Origin: Helicoverpa zea | Taxonomy: Eukaryota; Arthropoda; Insecta; Lepidoptera; Noctuidae | NCBI RefSeq assembly: GCF_022581195.2 | Contig: NC_061475.1 | Coordinates: 3,348,001 to 3,412,000, forward strand | DNA: 64,000 nt | Direction: 5' to 3' | In this document: one piece after another, positions 10,789 through 22,935 of the stretch | Layout: each line of letters starts with the position of its first letter | Position numbering within the stretch: the stretch's first letter is position 1 | Program-made: the position numbers and the translations under genes | Notes under the pieces: model-generated | What the model was told of the DNA's origin: nothing | Database searches by the model: none | The model's input: only the letters and a program-made list of their open reading frames with translations

Positions 10789-12780
10789 GTTTTCTTAATA
10801 CATCTGTTTACTATAAATTTTTACTTTTAAGGTCAGTTTTCAAAGTTTGTTTCAATTGTTTTGAGAAAATTTACATTTATAATGTCAGTAAATTTGGGAT
10901 TCAGTACTAAAACAGTTGTTTTACAATTATATTCAGAGTTGTTAGTAAAATAAGAGATTTGAGATTGAAGACTTGTCACACTAAGACCATTTTCTTGTTA
11001 TTTTTCATATTTTAAATGTTTCTGTGTGTGACGAGTTTGTGAATTCTTAGAGATCCTATCTTATTGGCGACTTTTGTGTGATAATATTATTTAATATGCA
11101 TACAGTTAACATAAACCTATTTTACTTTTCATTAATTCTGGAATCCATTTTTATTCGAATGAAAGTTTAATGGAATTGTTGACAAAGTTATTGGCTATTT
11201 TTACATTAAAAGATTATGCTATCAACATGAAGTAACTCGTAAATGAATTAAGCGAGATTAACTGTATGCATATTAAATATATCTGTACCGCCGAACAAAG
11301 TCACTGCGTGCGTCACTCAACCGCCCGCCATGACTTTGAATCGGCGGCCAGACTTGCAATAAATTGTTATAATGTACATATATATTTTTTAAAGCAGCGA
11401 TGTATGTAAAAAGGTATATGAAGTCACAGTGGTGATTTTATTTTGTGTGATAAAACATACAAAGATTCACACTTATATAATCTTTTCCTTCTAGTCTGTA
11501 AACATCCTATTATGTGTAGTGAACAACTTGACTGTTTTGCGGTGTCTCGAATTTATGAGAACTTTTGGATGTGCCAACAGTGTTCAATAAAACGTTATTT
11601 AGTACTTGTGTAAAGTTGAAAAGTTAGCGGTCAAAAATATCGGACCTTTTTTTTTTCTTTGACAATTAAATTGTTAGCACATCTGCCCACAAGAATGATT
11701 GAAAAGAATTTTAAAAAAAGAACAGCCAAGTTGTATTTTATTATAATAACATTAAAATAGAAACTCGCTTTTGTCTCGTAATAAATAAAATTAGGTTGAC
11801 AGTAATATAGTTAGAATTTAAAAAATAAATAGCTATTTTCTTTTTTTGCTTATTAATAAAGCTTAACAATAAGGTTGTATGTTATTTTGTCTCTGGGCGC
11901 AAAGGTTCGGTGTCTTTCAAAATTAGCTTATGTTTTGGAGGTACGAAACATATCAAAATTATTTTTCAATAAATACTTTGTGTGATGAAAGATTTTAAAT
12001 TCGTGTTGTAGTAGTTAGATTACCCCTTCCTGCTGAACAAAATATAATTCCAAAATAATATTTCTGGAATACGGTGTTTATTGAGATGCATTGCAACTGC
12101 AAGGTACCTGAATTAGTTAACATTCTTCATGCTGATTAATGAGATAATTAATCCTTTCAGTTATTTCTAACCTACCCCAGTCTATTTTCATAATTTCAAG
12201 GAACATCTGGGTTATTATGAAATTGCTAGAGATTCGCTCGGCCCCACAAGGCCCCTAATGAATCCATCTATGGATGTAAACTTACAGGAAAATCAGTTTT
12301 TGAGTCTATCATGAACAAACAAATGCGGTGGTAGATTTTGTTCTATAATATTTAGTGGTGCATCATCTACCAATGAAAAGCTAGTTAATTGGTGAACCTA
12401 AAGTATTGATAAAAGTAGCTCCAATAGGAGTAGGTTTCACAACAATAAGTCCCGTATTGTTTTTAGACGCTTAAGCCTGGTAAAGACGGCCATTGATTAA
12501 TCAATGGACGGCTACATTTGTAATGTCCTCAACTTGAATTTCGTCGGATCTTATCTCATACAGGCTGTTTCTCGCGGTATCTCTTTCGATCCGGGAAATT
12601 CTTTCCTTTTGACACTTGGGGATGGTCTCAAATTGTTTCGGAGCTTATAGAGTACAAATAAAAATTTGTATTTTTATTGAAGGTATTGTTTGCGAATATC
12701 TTCTAAGTAACCGTTTGCTTCGGTTTGTTCCTTCTAAATAGATAGCCTAATAGAGCGTAAACAGAAAATAACATTACCTG
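10789..12780. other. unannotated AT-rich flank
   Basis: It contains the candidate distal poly(A) signals of the RPRD2-like gene and otherwise no ORF, RNA or clear repeat boundary. A short match to the CGCGGTATCTCTTTCGA repeat occurs near 12573-12592. Confidence 0.4.
11586..11591 (+). terminator. candidate distal poly(A) signal AATAAA
   Basis: AATAAA in ttcaataaaacg is followed at 15-40 bp by G/T-rich DNA. It is one of three candidates downstream of the RPRD2-like stop codon. A proximal one is at 8762-8767. Confidence 0.3.
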
Positions 12781-12960
12781 GTATAAAACAAAGTCCCTAT
12801 GTATGCTTAAATCTTTAAAACTACGCATCGGATCTTGATGCGGTTTTTTTTAAAGATAGAGTGATTATAGAGGAAGGGTTAAATTTAGGTATGTAGAATA
12901 ACATCCATTAAATTGTGGGGAAATAATTGATATCGGTGGGTCGCTAATAGACAATAAAAT
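12781..12960 (+). repeat. lepidopteran interspersed repeat (TTAAAACTACGCA family)
   Basis: It reads AACAAAGTCCCTATGTATGC, CTTTAAAACTACGCA and GATGCGGTTTTTTTT. An antisense copy is at 43033-43160. I recognise this wording from other moth genomes but cannot assign a class. Confidence 0.5.
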
Positions 12961-14583
12961 GGGCGTAAAAAGTAACATATGCATGCATTGATCTCATACA
13001 CAGCACTTAGTGAAAACTACAAGAAAATTGCAGGTATTGCAGTTGAAATGCATTTCACTTATATGTACCGTATTTCTAGAACAGCCGTTTTATTTTTTTG
13101 AAAATTACCTAAGTACTAAATTGGTCCTATATTAGATAATAGATGATCCTTACTTTAGTTTCATATAATTTGTTCGTGAGTTCCAATACATAACGCACCT
13201 TTAGCACTTCCTACTGTCAACTTTGATAACACAGCGAGTTTCTATTTTAGTGTTCATTTTGTGGTCCAAGGGAGTTATGATAAAGGCGAAATGCAGGTCA
13301 GTTTTACGTCATTCATATAACCAACTTTCTTTTTATGGTTAAACGTTGGGAAACTTATGATTTGGTAGTCCTAAAAATGGACATGGACCCCAAACGTAAA
13401 TTTCCCGTTCCAAGTACTGTTCAACAACTTCACTATAGCTACTTGATGCTAAAAAGATGCGTTTTGATCATAGAGAAAGTGCGTTAGCATGGCAACAAAT
13501 CCCACCATTTGCTTTACGATACGTGACTACCGCGGATGAATGGGATCTACCTATGCATACATATAATTTGGATTAAACCATCAAACGGAGTAAAGCCATG
13601 CCAAGTGCAATATGAGGTAAGTAGGTACTTTCAAAGTTCCAGGTTGTCTAAATCCGAAGAAGTCATATTTCAAGACATTTTTATTTAGAAGATTTCAGAA
13701 AAATGTCGAGCATCAAAAGTCCAGTCTAGCCTAAGACCTGACAGAGAAACATTAACGAATGATTAGTTTCGTTTGTTACTATACCTACGTGCTACTCAAT
13801 TTAATGTTCTTATTGTTAGGTCAGAGCTCTTCCCTTCCTACAAACCTCTGGACATTGCGAAAATTATATGATTCAAATATGAACCTAGTATGCTTTTCAT
13901 TAGCAACATAAATAAGCAGACGGCTTACATCCATCAGGCTGTCTGGCTGGTAATGTAAACTATATCTTAAGCGCAGTACTTAAAGCCCATTATTGTTATG
14001 ATAAGCATATACCTATGTCTTGGTTTTATGAAGGAAAAACGTTTGGTATCAACTAAATATCTCGTTTTGTCTATTGGTACTTGGATCTTTACTACATTGG
14101 TCTTTGAAGGTAAGTGCTAGCAAGCTGATGTTTAATTTACCTAATTATATAAATGATGTCTTGTTGTTAAGAAGTTACCTACAGAAAATAACTGCGAGTA
14201 TTGATGATGACGAAAACTCTTGAAGGTTTTCTATATTCACAAACCAGTTCCATTTCAGCAACAACAGCAAAGACTAACAATCACCCGTTATTCTATTGAC
14301 TCCAAAACTAGAAGGTTAGATGCGCAATAGAAATTAATACTTGCATCGAAATTGCATCTAAGTTTGAACGCTCGCCGGGCAACGCTAAAATTGTTTTAGC
14401 TGCAACTTGGCCAATCTAAGTGTAGACTAGTTTGTGTATCGAATGCTAACACGTTTACCTACTTCTAGCATAGACTGGGGGTTGGCAGAAAGCCAGTTTA
14501 AGCAACACAAATAGGCAAGGTAAAAAATAATCAATTTCAGAGATGTTGAAATTGAGTTTTACTAAGAGAAAGGCTATGTATGT
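12961..14583. other. intergenic DNA without recognised features
   Basis: AT-rich, no long ORF in any frame, no inverted repeat with clean ends, no RNA gene seen. Confidence 0.4.
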
Positions 14584-14705
14584 TCATCATCATCCTCCCG
14601 CTTTTATCCCAATTATATTTGGGGTGGGCGCAGCATGTTTGTTTCTCCTGTATGCACTCTTTTATCTGCCGTCATCTCACAGCTAACATTCTCTCTAACC
14701 GTATT
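14584..14705 (-). mobile_element. second copy of the CATCATCCTCC short retroposon
   Basis: It matches 611-800 over CATCATCCTCC, then a TATCCCAATTATATTTGGGG-like block, GCGCAGCATG and TCATCTCACA. It is shorter at the far end than the intronic copy. Confidence 0.55.
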
Positions 14706-15890
14706 ATCGGCTTAAGGCTATAGATTTGTAATTCAATCTTTATTTGATCTGGTAGGTACATCTATGTATGTTACCTAATTTCGTAGAACTTAATGTTTGT
14801 ATTTATTCAGCTCAAACATGGGTTGTTTCTTGTTCCTTTAAATAATGTCGGGACAAATAATGTCGGGACACCTTTTCACACACGGTTAGTTAGCCCCATG
14901 GTAAGTTATTAATTAACTTGTGTTATGGGTGCTAACACAACTGATAAACTACATATAGCTACACATATACATATTTATAAATACATATTGTTAAATTACG
15001 CGACCTTTTTCTTTCACATAAACGAGATATCAAATGTTCTGCGAATAAGTTTTAAGCCATCCTTTGAGCGCTTTGCTGACGGTAGTTTCATAATTCCTTT
15101 TGTTCCCATTTAGGAAGATTCAAGGAAGTTACTGCAATCTTACCTTGAACCTAGTTATTTCGTTTTCAAGTTTTAGTGTATTTCTAAAGTGGAATATCAT
15201 TCGTGGAAAGTACCTATTAACTTCATGTTTAATAGTGTTCATTTTATATTTAATACGAACAAGATATTTGACGCAGATGTGGCAATTTTAGAACGTGAAA
15301 AAGATAATTACGTTAATAAATATTTAGTTTTTTTTTTCTTTGCGTGGCATGAATATTTAGTTCTTATTTTATTAATTTTGACATTATTATTGTGTGACAT
15401 ACAAGTAACATCAAATTCCTATCTCTAGTAAGCAAAACAAAAGATAGATAGAATATTGGGAGCGCCCGTTAGTTAGCAAGTTTGTCGACTAACTTGATCG
15501 ACGAGATCCTCACTCCACGATAGCTTGCTATCCGAGAGTTTCGGCTTTGTAATTTCAGCCACCGACAACTGAAAGGGTTGTATTCACTTTTGAAGCAACG
15601 TTTGGACAAATTGTTCTGTGTTTCTGGAATGTTCTTTTGACTTTTACAGAACGTTTTTTTCCAATTCAATGTGGACTTCTCTTGATGAAGTTTTTTTCGG
15701 AATTGTGCCTGTATAAAATAAGAGAAAGAATCTTTATTTTGTATGTATTTCTACTGCTTTAAATAGCTTTAAGAATTAAACCTGGCTAATCGCATATTTT
15801 TCTAGGCATGTAGTCTCATTTCCTCCAACAACTATTTTTACACCTTCCGAAACCTTGACACGCTAGGCAGCATATTTATCAAGTCTGTCG
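14706..15890. other. intergenic DNA without recognised features
   Basis: Several 60-80 codon open frames overlap here but have AT-driven composition (Phe, Ile, Leu, Tyr rich) and no domain. I treat them as chance. Confidence 0.4.
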
Positions 15891-15980
15891 TTCAGCACAG
15901 GCTCCTCTCATATGGAGAAGGATTGAGCATTAATCACCACGCTTGCTCAATGCGGGTTGGTTATCAATTCCATTCAAGTA
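15891..15980 (-). repeat. repeat unit with GGAGAAGGATTGAGC
   Basis: It carries CACAGGCTCCTCTCATATGG, then GGAGAAGGATTGAGCATTAA, and further on CACGCTTGCTCAATGCGGG. The same block occurs at 56918-56985 and, diverged, at 58842-58960. Confidence 0.5.
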
Positions 15981-16233
15981 CAAGAAACATTTCTAGCAAT
16001 CTGTTATACAAACTAGAAGACATTACACATCTCATAAACCTCAGAATAACGTTCACGTATGATATAATTCCACGTGTGCTTAGCAGCAACAATAAAGTTT
16101 TAAGCAACGTCTCCCACGCACTAAGTTAACATCATAGCACTAACAAGTTAAATACTTCTAGGATTGAGCATTTGTAGTTTTTGGAGCCGGTGAAACAGCG
16201 GGCAGTTACTTATCCGTAACAACTGTGGGTGTA

Positions 16234-16333
16234 CAGTCAACTTCAGGTCAGTGGTAATAGTTTTATAGGAAAATCGTACTTATTACTATTGAGTTAAAGT
16301 GCATGACAGTTACTACTGATGTGCCGTCTACCG
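16234..16333. mobile_element. second copy of the mariner-type mini-MITE
   Basis: It is nearly identical to 5442-5540 (CAGTCAACTTCAGGTCAGTG start, shared centre TTTTATAGGAAAATCGTACT). TA at 16232-16233 and 16334-16335. Confidence 0.65.
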
Positions 16334-16335
16334 TA

Positions 16336-18773
16336 CCTAACTGTCTAATCACTTTGTGATAGGATAACTTAAAAAAGGGAATCTACTCCTTTATAAGGTT
16401 CACTACGAGAAAAATCCTTTTATAAAAACTCTTCAGCTTAGAGTTTGTCGAAACTACCCTTCCCCAATGGGCACTCTACTACCTAGGTACAACCATTAAA
16501 TACGGTCTCGCAAGCAGTTTATGTAAAATAGAGGTCTTGGGGCTAATTTAGCAATTTAAAAGGGAAATAATTAAAGACTTTTTATGTACTTAACTAACTG
16601 TTTCGTTTCCAATAATAAGAAGTAGCGGAGTCGTTGGTATATACTAAGCTGTCATGCCCTGAAATCCTATAAAATTATTCCAAGAGTAAACTTAAAAAGT
16701 TACATTATAATCCAAAAGTAACTAAACTGAATCCAATCACTAATAATTGAAACCACAGCTCCCTAAATAGAATTCAAAAATAAAAGAGAAGTTATTTTTA
16801 AAATTGAAATGTCAATTTATCTAGAACAATGCCGCTAAAATTAACTGATTTATTGTTTTAATCTTTTCAGTGGCGAATTTAGCTTTATCAAATCTTGTCC
16901 ATTTTAATATTATGAGTAGAAGAGACAAATAGCTTAAAGATGTACGCCTTTCACTTTAAAGATTCTTACAAAGGATTATTACAAAAGTGTGGGTAGATCC
17001 ATAAAGAAACTCCGAACACCCACACGTTAACCGATTAAAAAGAATATTAATTAACATAGGCGTGTTGCATTCAAAGTTATTCTATATTTACCTGTTTTAT
17101 ACTAGAAACTAAATTATTTACCGAGTTCCCTGTTATAGTGACACCGCAGAACGAGGCATTTGCCCTCAAGTAAATTAGAAACGCCATAATTCATATCCAA
17201 ATGGATACATACCTCCCTAATTTGGAAACGCAAATTAAGATATCGCGCGTTCAATCGCGTTTCCCGGAGCCTCGAAATAATTACTCCGCGCATGTCATAC
17301 GTAGTTCCTTTGTGAAAATATTCCAATTTCAGGCAAGACGTGAGTTTCGCTCCCAAGGCTAATTCACTTCTCTAGTTTGATAAGATAGACTTATGTAGTT
17401 AGAAGTGCAACTGTCTAAAGGAAAGCGCTGTTTGCTTGTTACCTACGCTTCTACTTCTAGTTGTTTGACTACTGTTTCACGACTACCGTCAATTGTTCCG
17501 CTTTTAGGTGCTTCCTACCTTCAACGTTTTGACCTGTTTTTCTTTTGTTTCGAATGGTTTGGGGCTATTTGGATGGACGTTTCGTGTTTCAAGGATAGTT
17601 CTTTTTATAGGAGCATGTTTGGAATTGATAAAGAAAACTGTGACAGAGAGGACATTTCTAGAACTTTTTAACGGTCTTTTAATTTAGCTTTTTGTAATTA
17701 GAAGCCATAAAATGCTGTAATTGTAATAAAATGCCCATTTCCATCTTCAAAAGGACAAATTCCTGCAAAACAAATGCTAAAACGAAACACAAACATTAAT
17801 TACAGCAAACCAGACATCGCCCACGAAACCAGATGTACTTAATTCACACAAACAAACAAAAAAAGAGAAAGTAGAAAATAATCGCCTGCTAAAAAATAAC
17901 CCTTCACTTGAGCAGAAGATTTATACAAGCTAATCTGGAAGGCCGTTAGGGCCAAATAAGTAATTAGTGGGGTTGAAAAACACTTAAATTTCCCGGCTAA
18001 TGTGTTTTTGCGACATCGCCTAATGACCTAAAGGTGGAGAGGGTGCGAATGTAAGCGAATAAACATCTTTTGCGGCGTCGTTTAACACTGACGGCCGGGT
18101 CTATTCGACCCCTGGGTACTATGCACCCACTTATTTTCTTTACAGTCTCACTTTAGAACGTATTCACAGCTATCATTTTTATGATACACACAATGAAGCC
18201 GGTCGAGGGAAAAATTCTAAAGAAATTCCTCTTAATATGCAAAGCGACTGTTGCTTGTAAACGTAGTTTTGCATAAATATAGAACAATACAATGTTGTTT
18301 CACACCAAGCTTTTGTGTTTCAATTTTAATGAGTTCGGTTTCATATAAAATATTCCATTTGTGCACAAATATTTTATGCAACCCATTTTTAGATAGCATT
18401 GCTTATTTTTAACAAGCTTAAAGCTTATAATGATATTGGAATTAATATTATTCAGTTTTATAATTTTAATAAAGAATTGATATATGATTGGATTTTCGTT
18501 TGATGTTTCGATCACAAATATTGCAGACAATTTATTCAATCATCGCTTTTTTAGCAGTAAATTTTTGTGTAACTCGTAAAAGAAAAAGTAAAAATCGAAA
18601 AAGCTTTTAAAAAGATGCATTTGCAAAATCAATTTACCTATAGTCCTTGGATGCGATTGCTATCTAGTTATACTTTTTTTATTATAAGACGTTCTAACAA
18701 CTTGTTTCACATATCATCTTTCTTGACCTAAATTATATCTCTACTGTTGGAATATACGCATTATGTACACTTA
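16336..18773. other. intergenic DNA without recognised features
   Basis: It holds AT-rich sequence and chance ORFs such as 17405-17671, which has no domain. No repeat with definable ends was seen. Confidence 0.4.
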
Positions 18774-18775
18774 TA

Positions 18776-19152
18776 CACCGTGACTTTTTAGTCGTTTTAC
18801 AACGGCAGCCCACTTCATGTATCCAATGACTAGTAAACGTTCATATAAAAAAATATATATATTTATGAGATTTGAATAATTTAAAAATAAAATTTAATTC
18901 ATGATTATGATGCATGACGTAGATTATAAGAACACCCTGTTGTGAGCGCTGCCCGAGTCTTGTATCAATGGAGCGCGGCGCGTTGGGAAGGTACCTACTT
19001 TCTACCGTTTGATACGTAATCATTTTTTTTTTCAGAATTTTTCTTTGCCCCTATTATCTTAAGGCTATAAAATTAATTATCGTATCTAGTGGTATTTTAT
19101 GTCGAATAGATTGAGTGGACCACCTTTGTAAGACGACTAAAAAGTCACGGTG
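18776..19152. mobile_element. TA-flanked MITE, 377 bp
   Basis: Termini CACCGTGACTTTTTAGTCGT are inverted exactly at both ends, continuing as TTTACAA on the left and CTTACAA on the right. TATA flanks both sides, consistent with a Tc1/mariner-type TA duplication. No transposase is present. Confidence 0.75.
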
Positions 19153-20671
19153 TATATACTTCAATCATTCGTCAAACATTCAATGTTCACTTCAATTGTA
19201 CATTCTATGATTGACATTCATTCAAAATAAAACAGTCGTCAAGGATACACGTCTTTTCTTTGTCTCACCTGCGTGCATAGGTATCCAATATCTACTTATA
19301 TTATTCTACTCAACAAAAAGGAACATTGATCGGTTAATTGGCTTTGGAATAGACATACATAGGTATAGCCATACATGGAGGGGGAATATCCATGGAGGGG
19401 ATACCCCCTGGAGCGGATACTTATCGCTTCATTAGTTATTAATTGAGGCTTGACTTACCCGGGTTCCTTAACGGTTTTTAATAAATCGTATATTGTAAGC
19501 TATTCTTTATGTTTGAAACAAATCAGTATCTGGAAGGAAGATGGGGTTTACGTTCCTTGTATTTATTGTTGTGAATGTAAAACAAAGTTAGAGGTGCAAC
19601 GTTTTAAATAGAAAATTGTACGTTAAATGCAATTAGTTTGTATGGATGTACCACGAGAATATAGGAAGGAGTAACTTAAATGATCCCAACAAAAAAAAAA
19701 AACGAAATGGTCATCACACCCGGTGGGCAGACAAAAGGAGAATTTTCTTAGTTTTGAGATACCTATATTTATATATTTTTATAGTACCATTTGTTAGATA
19801 TAAGGAAGACCAAAACAAAATAAATGTTATTCAATTAATTCATACCGTAACGTAATCTTCACGCATGCTTCAAAATTAATTTACCCATACCTACTTGTGT
19901 GAATTTTCACTCAAAGTAAATTAAAGTAGCTGCCATTAATATAGGCACAAAAATAACCTTTTTACGTACGGATTAAATTTAATCGGAAATGGTTTATTAA
20001 GGAATTCCTTTGAACGCACCTGTGGCCGGATTTCGGGTATTCAAAACATTTCAATTTGGCGAACAAAAAAGCCGACGTGCCAACAAAGATTCATTTTCAT
20101 GGATGAACTTCAGGAGATTCTAGCACACGTTATTAATTTATTTTTTAATCAGCGTACTGAGATTTAATAATTAAAATTAATTTCATTTTTCTACTTTCAA
20201 TACCTGCCTATACTTAAAATACTTTAGTGAAGTAGATGAATTAGACGCGTAGCAAAGGACTCGTACTTTAGCTACACCGTAGCGGTCTACGGCGTAACAA
20301 GAAAATGTGCATAGCTATAAAATGGCAATTTTCATTTCATATATGGTACCTAGATAGAATAATTCGAATAGTTTAACCAATACCACAAAGAACGTACCTA
20401 CATAAATGTGAAAGACCTATGTAATTATCATTTTGTTTTATACGTACCTATTAAATGTCTTACGAACTGCAATAAAATTTTAACTTAATGCACATTTGCA
20501 AAAAAATCCAATTACAGTCTTACTTAACTTACATTTAAATTAGATTTTTAATAAAATAGTTTTAAAAACCTTTTCTGTGAGCACTAAAACGGCGATAAAA
20601 AGAAAGGTTTATTGTATGCAATTATAATAACAATTAAATGGTCCGTGGTTGAATCATATAGTTACTACATC
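19153..20671. other. intergenic DNA without recognised features
   Basis: AT-rich. Open frames at 19211-19435 and 19646-19855 have no domain. A local GGGG-rich patch near 19378-19420 (ATGGAGGGG repeated) is the only compositional oddity. Confidence 0.35.
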
Positions 20672-20873
20672 CTACTAATATTATAAACGCAAAAGTTTGT
20701 ATGTATGGATGTATGGATGTTTGTTACTCTTTCACGCAAAAACTACTGAATGGATTTTAATGAAACTTTACAATAATATAGCTTATACATCAGAATAACA
20801 CATAGGCTACAATTTGTAAACATATTGTTCGAAATACTAAACCTGCGCAGACGAAGTCGCGGGCACCAGCTAG
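20672..20873 (+). mobile_element. short non-autonomous Helitron
   Basis: It begins TCCTACTAATATTATAAACG after an A and ends GCGGGCACCAGCTAG before a T, which matches Helitron rules (5' TC, 3' CTAR, inserted between A and T, no target duplication). The CG-rich segment just before the 3' end is the GCAGACGAAGTCGCGGGC-type hairpin. This resembles the widespread lepidopteran family, which encodes no protein. Confidence 0.7.
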
Positions 20874-21913
20874 TTCATTATAAAATATCCTAAGTGTGAC
20901 GTAACAACCGAAATTACGTTAAAGTAATTTAAAAATGGAACATTTATTTGCATTCAAATGCGAGGGTATTCTCAAGTATTTATTCGAAGATAACGCACAA
21001 CGGTAATGGATTCCATTTTTAAAATTGCACCCATTTCGTGATTGGAACTGTGTAAAAGCAAATAGACTCGTACGCGGGGTAGGTAGTACGTGAAATTTTA
21101 TCTAGACTAAAAATAGTCGAATTTCGGCCTAGGCTCGTTTCTGTTTATGATAGCACGCGGAACTATTGTTTTCAAAATACTTTGTTTGGCTTTGTTGGTT
21201 TAAAAATTCAAAGTTTTACAGTAAAGGAAATAATGGTAGGTATATTCAACTTGTTTTTATGAAAACAATTTTGTGATTAATGTTATTACCGAATGAATAT
21301 GTTGGAGAGAATGATTTTGATTTATATTAGGTAGCTCAAAATAGAATTGTGATGCTTACAAAAATGTTACCAGCCAAAGCCAGAGGCAAACAACTTTCAT
21401 GAACAGAATATTCCGTTAATAAACATCAACAAACAACGTAGCTTGTTAAAATTTCCAAAATTTGTTGACATTACACACAATAAATATTCTATAGCTGGAG
21501 GGATCAACCAACTGTCTTTAGAAGCTAATTAATCCACCTTTGTTTCGGACCAAAGGGCCAAAGGGCCAGCAATATGCTTCTCTGTCAACATGTTGAGACC
21601 TAAACAAAATTACGTGAGGTTGTCTCCTAACTTCATAAAACAAACTTGGAGCTACAGATTAATTTATTCGTCGTCCTGGTACAAACAATACTTGCTATAA
21701 CAAGGTAACTTAAGTAAAACCGAGCAAAATTCCAGCCAAGATGGAGTCGCAAACAAATCTTGTTGACTAACTATGAATCGCTTTATTAAAGGGCTTAGAC
21801 AAGTCCTCTAATTAACAGTTGGAAAGAGCCGAAGTTCCTACTAATGGCTTAGAATCTAACATCTTAGAAGTTGTGTGTACATGTGTGACTTTGGAAAATG
21901 TTGAGACGTAGGT
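20874..21913. other. intergenic DNA without recognised features
   Basis: No gene, RNA or definable repeat was seen in this AT-rich stretch. Confidence 0.4.
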
Positions 21914-21926
21914 ATGACGAACATTA

Positions 21927-22172
21927 TCAGCTGAATCCGGTTAGACTGGAAGCCGACCCCAACATTCATCCTCCGAGCCTTTTTCCCAACTATGTTGGGG
22001 TCGGCTTCCAGTCTAACCGGATTCAGCTGAGTACCAGTGCTTTACAAGAAGCGACTGCCTATCTGACCTCCTCAACCCAGTTACCCGGGCAACCCGATAC
22101 CCCTTGGTTAGACTGGTGTCAGACTTACTGAAGCCGACCCCAACATAGTTGGGAAAAAAGGTTCGGAGGATG
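21927..22172 (+). mobile_element. SINE family 1 (outer copy) interrupted by an inner copy
   Basis: The outer sense copy is split at CCCCAACAT. Its halves are 21927-21965 and 22147-22172, ending in GGTTCGGAGGATG. The outer target duplication ATGACGAACATTA is perfect at 21914-21926 and 22173-22185. The 77-codon open frame starting at 21898 is an artefact of these SINEs. Confidence 0.85.
21966..22129 (-). mobile_element. SINE family 1 (inner copy), antisense, inside another SINE
   Basis: It is 5'-truncated and antisense (TCATCCTCCGAGCC to GTGTCAGACTTACT). It is flanked by a 17-bp duplication, GAAGCCGACCCCAACAT, at 21949-21965 and 22130-22146, which is itself SINE sequence. This proves a SINE-into-SINE insertion and creates a 38-bp perfect inverted repeat (21927-21964 with 21993-22030). 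Confidence 0.88.
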
Positions 22173-22213
22173 ATGACGAACATTAGTATGTGAGTAGAGA
22201 AAAGAATACCTAC

Positions 22214-22272
22214 CTGTTACGGTTCACGCTTGGATGGGTGACTTGACCCATCAGAAGCCACTACCCCGTGGT
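22214..22272. repeat. short repeat fragment with CTTGGATGGGTGAC
   Basis: CACGCTTGGATGGGTGAC followed by a CCCCGTGG-type block matches a retroposon wording common in moths. It also resembles the 3' part of 5S rRNA over a few bases only. Confidence 0.35.
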
Positions 22273-22935
22273 AACAGTTTAAAATAGTTGCCTTATAAAT
22301 AATTACTATCAAAACCATTTTAGATAGGCAGATGCTCTGAAAGTAAAGACGGCACATTTTGTTTCCCATACAAATAAAATCGTCGTGCTTTTTCCGCATT
22401 TTCTTTACCTCCAAGATTATAATTATGTGTTTCAAAACACGGAGGGAATTGGACGAGCTCCCAATAAATTATTCCGTCTAATTATCACAATAATAACCCC
22501 TAGGGAGGACCTCCATAATTAGACAGACATTTAAACTTTGTTTTTCGAGTCTCGTCTCTCGATTCGCTTTAAAAATTCACTGCGTGTTTTTAAATATGCA
22601 ACGATTTAATTTTTAAATTCTACTCATTTAACAATTATTTAAGCAAATGGAGCTGAAAGTTTGTTTTGCTTATTTCTAGCCACATTACTTTGTCTGCTAA
22701 TAGTTTCTTTTTTTTTGTAAAGAAAGAGTTCAAGAAACGTGGTGAATTTAAACAAGTACAGATTTTATACAAATTAGAGTTATAGATAAATCTATCTACA
22801 GTTATTTAGAAGTGTTTAATTCATTTGCAAATGTAGTTTTATTAAAATAGCCATAGTAAAGACCTTTAGTCAAATGGAGATTCATCAATGTTCGGATGTA
22901 TTTTCACGCTGGTTTTTATTTACCCACTGGTATTA

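Larger units (their letters stand above)
8671..11600 (+). other. probable long 3' UTR and downstream flank
   Basis: There is no ORF with coding character after the TGA. The stretch is AT-rich with many T runs. AATAAA hexamers occur at 8762-8767, 11358-11363 and 11586-11591. The last is followed by a T/G-rich stretch (tgtaaagttgaaaag), as at a cleavage site. A Harbinger-type MITE sits at 10420-10785. Which signal is used cannot be decided from sequence alone. Confidence 0.4.

Noticed and set aside
17405..17671. 88-codon ORF with Ser/Leu/Phe-rich translation
   Set aside because: No domain, no splice context, composition as expected by chance; not supported.
21898..22131. 77-codon ORF
   Set aside because: It is read through two nested SINE copies; the same peptide arises at 33611-33961 and 62540 from other SINE copies.
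22228..22245. 5S rRNA-like string CTTGGATGGGTGAC
   Set aside because: Match is limited to about 15 bases and the rest of 5S is absent; better explained as a retroposon scrap.
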